Positions 59,108 to 64,000 of a stretch of DNA of 64,000 nucleotides are shown here, one piece after another. The stretch lies in assembly GCA_038531745.1 (NCBI GenBank), contig JBCBBJ010000015.1, positions 4,299-68,298 on the forward strand, written 5' to 3'. Position 1 is the stretch's first letter. Every line of letters starts with the position of its first letter. The notes below the pieces were generated by a model that ran no database searches, was not told where the DNA came from, and saw only the letters and a list, made by a program, of their open reading frames with translations. Origin of the DNA: CALLPQ01 sp038531745 (GTDB lineage Bacteria > Pseudomonadota > Alphaproteobacteria > Caulobacterales > Parvularculaceae). Position numbers and translations under genes: made by a program.

Positions 59108-60172
59108 TTGCGCATTGAGAATACGTCCAAATTCGGACGTATGTTCTGGATCGGCACCTATACAACGTTGCTTTCCATCGTCACGCTGACAATTTTCCGG
59201 TTTTGGGGGCGCACGAATTTTCGCCGCCAGCTTTGGTCCGACACCACCATCGGCGGCGAGCCGCTTGAGTATACCGGCACCGGCAAAGAGCTCTTTATTG
59301 GTTTTTTCATCGCCATTTTTACGCTGATGGTGCCGTTTATCGGGCTTCTTGTTGCGGCACAGGCATTGCTGGCTGACGTGGGTCTCGCATTGGCTGTTAT
59401 CGCCATTTATCTCGTCTTTTTCTGGCTAATCGGTGTCGCGGTTTATCTTGCGCGTCGTTATCACCTGTGGCGCACCCGTTTTCGCGGTATTCGCTTTGCC
59501 CAGACGGGGTCGGCTGTCTCTTACGGGTTTCAATATTTTGGATGGCTTTTTGCGACGCTGCTGACGCTTGGCTGGCTGGCGCCACTGATGCGTATCGACC
59601 TGTCGAAAAAACTCTGGGAAGCGGCGTATTTCGGGTCAGAAAAATTCCAGTTCCTCAAGACGCCCGGGGCGAAATCTGAGCAGGTTTATACAAGCTTCGC
59701 CCTCAGCTATCTCGGCATGATTGCGATTTATGCGGGCTGGTTCATCTTTTTGCAGGTAACTATGGGCCTTGATCAGTTGGCGGAAGAGACGCTTTTTCTT
59801 GATCCGATGAATGTAGTTTTGTTCTATGGTTCTCTCTTCGCTTTTGGCTTTATTGGCGCATTCTTTTACAGCTGGCACGAGGCGGTCATGGTGCGCCGGA
59901 TTGTCAAAAGCATCCACCTCCAGGGGACACCGCTGTCGAGCCGGATTTCTATGATGGATATTCTTGTTCTGACCCTAACCAACGGGTTGATCGTGGTGTT
60001 CACCCTTGGGCTTGGCATTATGGTGGCGCAGATGCGTGTCTGGAAAAAAATTGCGAATACCAATTCGGTGGCAGGCCCGATTGATCTGGCTGCAATTGCG
60101 CAAACGACGGAAGAAGGCCCGTCTCAGGGTGAAGGCCTCGCCGACGGTCTTGATCTGGTTTCAAATTTCTGA
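59108..60172 (+). CDS. DUF898 (YjgN)-family membrane protein, probably frameshifted near its start
   Basis: A 354-residue integral membrane protein with about six helices. The family hallmarks LWSDTTIGGEPLEYTGTGKELFIGFFIA and WRTRFRGIRFAQTGSA are present. E. coli YjgN is of unknown function; DUF898 genes often sit next to a M48 peptidase, as here. The only start in this frame is TTG 59108 without a ribosome site, and a well-placed ATG at 58987 lies in another frame. The stop overlaps the start of the M48 gene (TGATG). Confidence 0.8.
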   Translation: MRIENTSKFGRMFWIGTYTTLLSIVTLTIFRFWGRTNFRRQLWSDTTIGGEPLEYTGTGKELFIGFFIAIFTLMVPFIGLLVAAQALLADVGLALAVIAIYLVFFWLIGVAVYLARRYHLWRTRFRGIRFAQTGSAVSYGFQYFGWLFATLLTLGWLAPLMRIDLSKKLWEAAYFGSEKFQFLKTPGAKSEQVYTSFALSYLGMIAIYAGWFIFLQVTMGLDQLAEETLFLDPMNVVLFYGSLFAFGFIGAFFYSWHEAVMVRRIVKSIHLQGTPLSSRISMMDILVLTLTNGLIVVFTLGLGIMVAQMRVWKKIANTNSVAGPIDLAAIAQTTEEGPSQGEGLADGLDLVSNF

Positions 60173-61412
60173 TGGCTGACCCCGTCACTATGGATGCCCG
60201 TTTTTTCGATGGCCAATCGGCCATCGATCAGCCGGTGGTGGTGAGGTTTCATGCGCGGTTCCTTGAAATCATAAAATCGGACGCGAGTAGCACGCAATGG
60301 CCCTATGACGGTCTCGCGCTTGCCCGGCGTACGGCGCAGGATATTCGTCTGACCCATGATGATTTTCCCGATGCCGTATTGGTTTTGCCAGCTTCGGCAG
60401 GGGCGGCGGCGCTGGAAGACGTTGTGCCCGATCTGATTTCAGGGCGCACCGCTAACCGGCACATGGTCCGCCTGACGGCGATCATGGTTCTCATCACGGG
60501 GCTTGTTTCGGCATTTTTGTTCTTTGGGGTTCCGGCGCTCTCGGGTCCGTTGGCGCGCGTGACCTCCAAAGACTTTGAACGCCAGATGGGGGAGAATTAC
60601 GCCTCTCAAATTAATCTTTTTTTTCGTAAATGCGCCGGGAGCGGCCCAGCCACAACGGCCTTGCAGCCCTATCTTGATGATATGGCGACCCGCGGGGCTG
60701 TTGGTTTTCCCATCACGTTCACATTCGTCAATATTTCGGCCCCCAACGCTTTTGCTTTGCCCGGCGGTCACGTGATGGCCACGCGCGGTCTCATTGACGC
60801 CGTTGGCGATGACCATGAGGCGTTTATGGCGGTCATGGCCCACGAGCTTGGCCATGTGAAATCGCGCGATGGCTTACAGGCTTTTTACCGGAATGCTGGA
60901 TTGAGTTTTGCCTTAGAAGCGATCACCGGAGGCACCGGCGTGGCCCAGCAAGCTGTTTCCATTGCAGCGCAGATCAATCAGCTGCAACACACCAGAGCGC
61001 AAGAAGCACGTGCCGATGAGACAGCGTTTGCGATCATGGATGCCGTTGGTATGGACCCGGCTGCCTTGTCGAGAGCGTTTGAAGCGATCTCCACCAGAGT
61101 CTCCAACGGGGAGGCGACAAAAGACGCCGAAAAGCAATCGGAAGAAAAATACGCCGGGGGGATACGCAATCGAAACGCAAGCGCCGCCTGCCCACCTGGC
61201 TGCGCTCCCATCCGGCAACTGACAACCGTATCAGGGAGGCCCGCAACCGCGCCCGCGCGCGGGCGCAAGATTTTATCAGTGATGATGATTGGGCAATCAT
61301 CCGCGCGGCTTGTGACGGGGCGCAACCAGCAGACGGACTGGCGGACCGCATTCTCGGCATTGGGAAGACTGATAAAAAGACGAAAGACCTCTTACTGCAC
61401 ATTCATCCGTAA
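60172..61412 (+). CDS. M48-family metallopeptidase with an apparent frameshift at a G run
   Basis: An inner-membrane M48 peptidase: a membrane helix at about residues 105-125 and the zinc motif H224-E-L-G-H228 (AHELGH) with EARADETAF following. The frame from 60172 changes character after residue ~330 (ECDE...YAGG) at GGGGGG (61157-61162). Reading on one base shifted gives KRKRRLPTWLRSHPATDNRIREARNRAR...TDKKTKDLLLHIHP and a stop at 61412, and HPATxxRI is the normal C-terminus of this family. Uncorrected, the frame runs to a stop at 61542 with a nonsense tail. A homopolymer error or a phase-variable tract are both possible. Confidence 0.8.
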
Positions 61413-61817
61413 GCGGCTGAAAATTTCCAAAAGGAATGCGGCTGACATGCCGAAGAGCAAAAAGCCATTTGCTGCCACAATACCGGGGAATATCTCAAAT
61501 TCCCGGGCGATTTCCAGACCATCAAGCCCCAGCGTGGTGTAACATAAGCTCGCCAGATAATACGCGTCTAAAAGGCTGTCTCGCATCCCCACACGGTGGA
61601 AACACGTAGCCCACACGGCGATTTCAACGGCATGGGCAAGCATTAGCCAGGTGCTGGCCATCACAAGAATAAATAGATCCCGGATCGGGCGCACACCGTT
61701 CTCAACCCGGCCAAGCAACGGACGAAAGACCGCCGCCATGGCGGCAATTGCGGCGCTATGCAAACAGGTCGTAAAAATCACAAGACCAATCGCAAGCCCA
61801 AGTAGACTGATAAGCAC
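61392..61817 (-). CDS. Two-helix ion-channel-like protein (Ion_trans_2 type)
   Basis: A 141-residue protein with two or three membrane helices and a P-loop-like segment SLCYTTLGLDGLEI, placed where the TVGYG filter of two-helix potassium channels lies. The filter reads TLGLD rather than TxGYGD. GTG start at 61817 is preceded by AAAGGGG at eight bases. Its stop overlaps the true end of the M48 gene by about 20 bases on the opposite strand. It follows the EF-hand gene, 28 bases away. Confidence 0.75.
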   Translation of the reverse strand: MLISLLGLAIGLVIFTTCLHSAAIAAMAAVFRPLLGRVENGVRPIRDLFILVMASTWLMLAHAVEIAVWATCFHRVGMRDSLLDAYYLASLCYTTLGLDGLEIAREFEIFPGIVAANGFLLFGMSAAFLLEIFSRLRMNVQ

Positions 61818-61845
61818 CGCGTTGCCCCTTTTGTACTCTGAACCG

Positions 61846-62607
61846 TTAGTTGCCGTCCGGCAGTAGCGTCTGTCTGAATGAGTGAAGCTCTGCGTCGATC
61901 AAAACGCCGTCTTCATTGCCGTCTAGCTTATCGAAAATCGCCAGAATGCCCAAGGCATAGGCCCGCTGATCAATGGACTGCCCGCCGGACAAAGCCGCCA
62001 TTTCAGTAAATTGCCGAGTGAGGCGCGCACGTTGCGCGGCCTGTCGGTCCGCTTTGGCAAACGCCGCATACCGATTATCTTTAGTTTCTGATGGCGCCTT
62101 CTCTTCGCTCGTATTAACGAGCCGCTCATAGGCTTCCTGGTCCCGGCGCAGCGCGGCGGCCTTTTCATATTCGGTCTGGTTTAGGAAGCCGTCGCGGTCC
62201 TGATCAAGTAATGCAAAGTCTAGCTGTGCTTCGGTGAACGCCTCCCGCCGGGTGAGAAGCGTCGCATCAGCGGCCGCACGAATATAGTCCCGGACCGTCC
62301 CTCCGGCTTCGCTCGTTTGACGGGCGAAATCACGGTCGCCGGGAACAATTAGCGTTGTTTCGCTCAAGACGTCATCACCGGCGCGCCGCCGCACGGTAAA
62401 GGTCTGATTGATGCGTTGGCGGGCATTAAGATCAGCGGCCTGACGATCCGGGTCCGGCTTACGCGCTTGCTCTCTTGCAACCATTTTTGCATCCGGTTTC
62501 AGCGATGGTGGCGCTTGCCCAAAGGCAACCGGTTGGAGGGAGAGGGTACACATTAAGCAAATCGCCAGCCCCCACTGTCGCAGATTAAGTCGATCATTCA
62601 TGGTCAT
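61846..62607 (-). CDS. Exported EF-hand calcium-binding protein
   Basis: A 253-residue protein with a signal peptide (about residues 8-31) and two EF-hand loops: DQDRDGFLNQTEY (about residue 136) and DGNEDGVLIDAEL (about 229). It also has a charged, Ala-rich helical region between them. The family is periplasmic and Ca2+-binding, the partner unknown. Its first bases overlap the lipB stop (ATGA). It precedes the channel-like gene, so the three are co-transcribed. Confidence 0.8.
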   Translation of the reverse strand: MTMNDRLNLRQWGLAICLMCTLSLQPVAFGQAPPSLKPDAKMVAREQARKPDPDRQAADLNARQRINQTFTVRRRAGDDVLSETTLIVPGDRDFARQTSEAGGTVRDYIRAAADATLLTRREAFTEAQLDFALLDQDRDGFLNQTEYEKAAALRRDQEAYERLVNTSEEKAPSETKDNRYAAFAKADRQAAQRARLTRQFTEMAALSGGQSIDQRAYALGILAIFDKLDGNEDGVLIDAELHSFRQTLLPDGN

Positions 62608-63323
62608 GAAACCTCCGGATCGGGGCAGGGGGCAAAACGTTGGCGAAACTGATTAATCAGCACACCATCAACCTCGTCCATGGTTACGGGATGGCCGAGA
62701 TCGACAAGCGAGGTAACGCCGAGCCCATCCGCGCTGATGCCACACGGCACAATCCCGTCAAAATGGCTTAATTCCGGTTCCACATTCAGGGCAATGCCAT
62801 GAAAGCTAACCCATCGTCGGATGCGCACGCCAATAGCTGCAATCTTGTCTTCGCGCGCCGGGCCACCCGGCTGCGTCCGGTCAACCCAAACACCAACCCG
62901 GTCGGGGTGGGTGCGGCTATCGATATTAAAGGCGGCGAGGGTGTCCATGAGCCATCCCTCAAGATCGCGCACAAAGCGGCGCACATCGCGGCCCCGCCGC
63001 GTGAGATCAATCATCACATAGGCAACCCGTTGGCCGGGCCCGTGATAGGTAAACTGGCCGCCGCGGGCGCTGCGATAGACGGGAAACCGGTCTGGCGCCC
63101 GCAAATCTGTCATCTTTGCGCTTGTTCCGGCCGTGTAAAGGGGCGGGTGCTCCACCAGCCACAGACATTCCGCGGCTGTCCCGGCCCGGATTGCCGCGGC
63201 ACGCGTCTCCATCCAGTCAACAGCCGTTTCATAGTCGGTGAGGCCCCCGGTCACTCGAACCTCAAGCGGCGCCGTCGCCGGGGAAGGCCCGGTTACCGCT
63301 CTCTTAACGGTTTGCGTGTACAT
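62604..63323 (-). CDS. lipB: Octanoyltransferase (lipoyl carrier-protein octanoyltransferase)
   Basis: A 239-residue LipB. It moves octanoate from acyl-carrier protein to lipoyl domains for LipA. The catalytic Cys is C194 in DGIVPCGIS and the Lys is K160 in DKIAAIGVRIRRWVSFHG; the substrate loop GGQFTYHGPGQ is present. It overlaps the EF-hand gene by four bases. On the other side a short FliN-like gene reads away from it, 20 bases off. Confidence 0.96.
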   Translation of the reverse strand: MYTQTVKRAVTGPSPATAPLEVRVTGGLTDYETAVDWMETRAAAIRAGTAAECLWLVEHPPLYTAGTSAKMTDLRAPDRFPVYRSARGGQFTYHGPGQRVAYVMIDLTRRGRDVRRFVRDLEGWLMDTLAAFNIDSRTHPDRVGVWVDRTQPGGPAREDKIAAIGVRIRRWVSFHGIALNVEPELSHFDGIVPCGISADGLGVTSLVDLGHPVTMDEVDGVLINQFRQRFAPCPDPEVS

Positions 63324-63343
63324 CTATAGCCTCTTAACGATCG

Positions 63344-63604
63344 ATGTGGACCCCGCCCACAATGGCAAAAATAGACGCAATTGACCTCGATTTGAAGGTG
63401 GTGATTGGCTTCACCCGGATGACCGTGGGCGAGATTATGGGCCTCAACAGGGGCAGTGTCATCCGTCTCGATGATGCTCAATCGCGCGCCTTCGAGGACG
63501 CGGCGCACGACCATCGCCTGCAACTCACTGTGAACGACCATCAAGTGGGTTCAGGCTGCGTGCGTCTGCGGGGCGCTGACGTGCTGGTTGAAGTCACTGG
63601 CTGA
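63344..63604 (+). CDS. Stand-alone SpoA-domain protein (FliN/FliM-like)
   Basis: An 86-residue protein of almost only one SpoA domain: LDLKVVIGFTRMTVGEIMGLNRGSVIRLD...LTVNDHQVGSGCVRLRGADVLVEVTG. This is the fold of FliN/FliM in the flagellar C ring and of type III secretion switch proteins. FliN is usually longer by an N-terminal extension, and no other flagellar gene is in the window. The start is either 63344 or an ATG at 63362. It is divergent from lipB. Confidence 0.78.
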   Translation: MWTPPTMAKIDAIDLDLKVVIGFTRMTVGEIMGLNRGSVIRLDDAQSRAFEDAAHDHRLQLTVNDHQVGSGCVRLRGADVLVEVTG

Positions 63605-63747
63605 CGGGCCTGGATGTGCCAACCGGCCCCTGTTAAAAAAGTCTTCGCGACGACGCGCGCACCCTTCACAGAGGCAATCGCCTTTGCTATCCCCACGCTT
63701 CACATTCCATCCCCTTGGCCAGGCGCGAGCGCCCGGTCACCGGCTGT

Positions 63748-63834
63748 GCGGCCGTGGCGGAATTGGTAGACGCGCAGCGTTGAGGTCGCTGTGGGGTAAA
63801 ACCCGTGGAAGTTCGAGTCTTCTCGGCCGCACCA
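63748..63834 (+). tRNA. tRNA-Leu (anticodon GAG)
   Basis: An 87-base gene with acceptor pairs GCGGCCG and CGGCCGC, encoded CCA end, the anticodon stem CAGCG/CGCTG around loop TTGAGGT (GAG), a long variable arm and GTTCGAGTC in the T arm. Confidence 0.95.
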
Positions 63835-64000
63835 TTTATGCCGATAAGTGATTGTTTTTATTTTGTCCGTCGTCAGGGATTTCTGGACTGATGGCAGCTT
63901 AAATTAAGCGAGAGTTTGGCTCATCTGTTTTGTTGATTTTATGCAGCTTGCTTTTGATGTTGCAAGCGGCGTTGTTGGATTGTTTTTCGTTTGATCCTTT
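63835..64000. other. T-rich tail of the window, no gene visible
   Basis: About 165 bases rich in T, with a short GCTTGC/GCAAGC hairpin (around 63950-63968). AGAGTTTGGCTCAT near 63912 superficially resembles the start of 16S rRNA but lacks the rest of it. Confidence 0.35.

Noticed and set aside
63905..64000. Start of a 16S rRNA gene
   Set aside because: AGAGTTTGGCTCAT is only a partial resemblance and the following bases do not match.

Overview
The window looks like a stretch of chromosome from a free-living, probably marine, alphaproteobacterium. This rests on gene order and gene content: lipA close to a RatA/COQ10-like gene; rlpA, D,D-carboxypeptidase, tmk, holB, tatD and a metallo-hydrolase in one block; a GAN-type Ser tRNA next to an integrase relic; and TAT-exported haloperoxidases. 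The order or genus cannot be fixed from the sequence alone. GC content is moderate, gene density is high and both strands are used.

Layout. 0.2-5 kb: a Rieske-ThDP fusion enzyme is divergent from a tightly overlapping four-gene operon (two tiny membrane proteins, a ferric-reductase-like membrane protein with a C-terminal Rieske domain, and a cysteine-containing partner). 5-14 kb: housekeeping genes (ppa, a MarR regulator, RNase R, glcB) and two exported hydrolases. 14-17.5 kb: an OmpA-like cell-envelope protein, a helix-hairpin-helix membrane protein and a GNAT-like protein. 17.5-21.4 kb: mmsB-like, ratA-like, GST, lipA and a methyltransferase. 21.5-26.2 kb: a surface-polysaccharide set (glycosyltransferase, flippase, Wzy/ligase). 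26.5-36.6 kb: nrdB, a GyrI-like protein, a decayed methyltransferase, a Kelch protein, sodC, an M3 peptidase lipoprotein, a SnoaL-like protein, a HupE/UreJ-like protein and a DUF2891 protein. 36.7-39.5 kb: a three-gene operon of a PhyH-type dioxygenase and two methyltransferases. 39.5-41.7 kb: a degraded integrated element (transposase and integrase pseudogenes) against tRNA-Ser. 42-48 kb: rlpA and the overlapping operon of D,D-carboxypeptidase, tmk, holB, tatD and metallo-hydrolase. 48-52.5 kb: two paralogous vanadium haloperoxidases, each with its own terminator. 52.5-53 kb: hairpin repeats and tRNA-Phe. 53-64 kb: a glycine-rich-domain protein, queF, a DsbA-like isomerase, an SDR, a cyclophilin, a Nudix hydrolase, cysE, a DUF898/M48 pair with two apparent frameshifts, an ion channel, an EF-hand protein, lipB, a lone SpoA/FliN-like protein and tRNA-Leu.

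Functional themes. Lipoate supply is represented twice (lipA, lipB). Envelope and septum functions recur (RlpA, D,D-carboxypeptidase, M23 lipoprotein, OmpA, polysaccharide genes). Oxidant and redox chemistry also recurs: two Rieske proteins, Cu/Zn SOD, two haloperoxidases, a GST, and a PhyH oxygenase with methyltransferases. The strongest candidates for undescribed biology are the Rieske-ThDP fusion with its divergent Rieske/ferric-reductase operon, the PhyH-methyltransferase-methyltransferase operon, and the tandem haloperoxidases with their structured leader. No CRISPR array, rRNA gene or intact mobile element was found.
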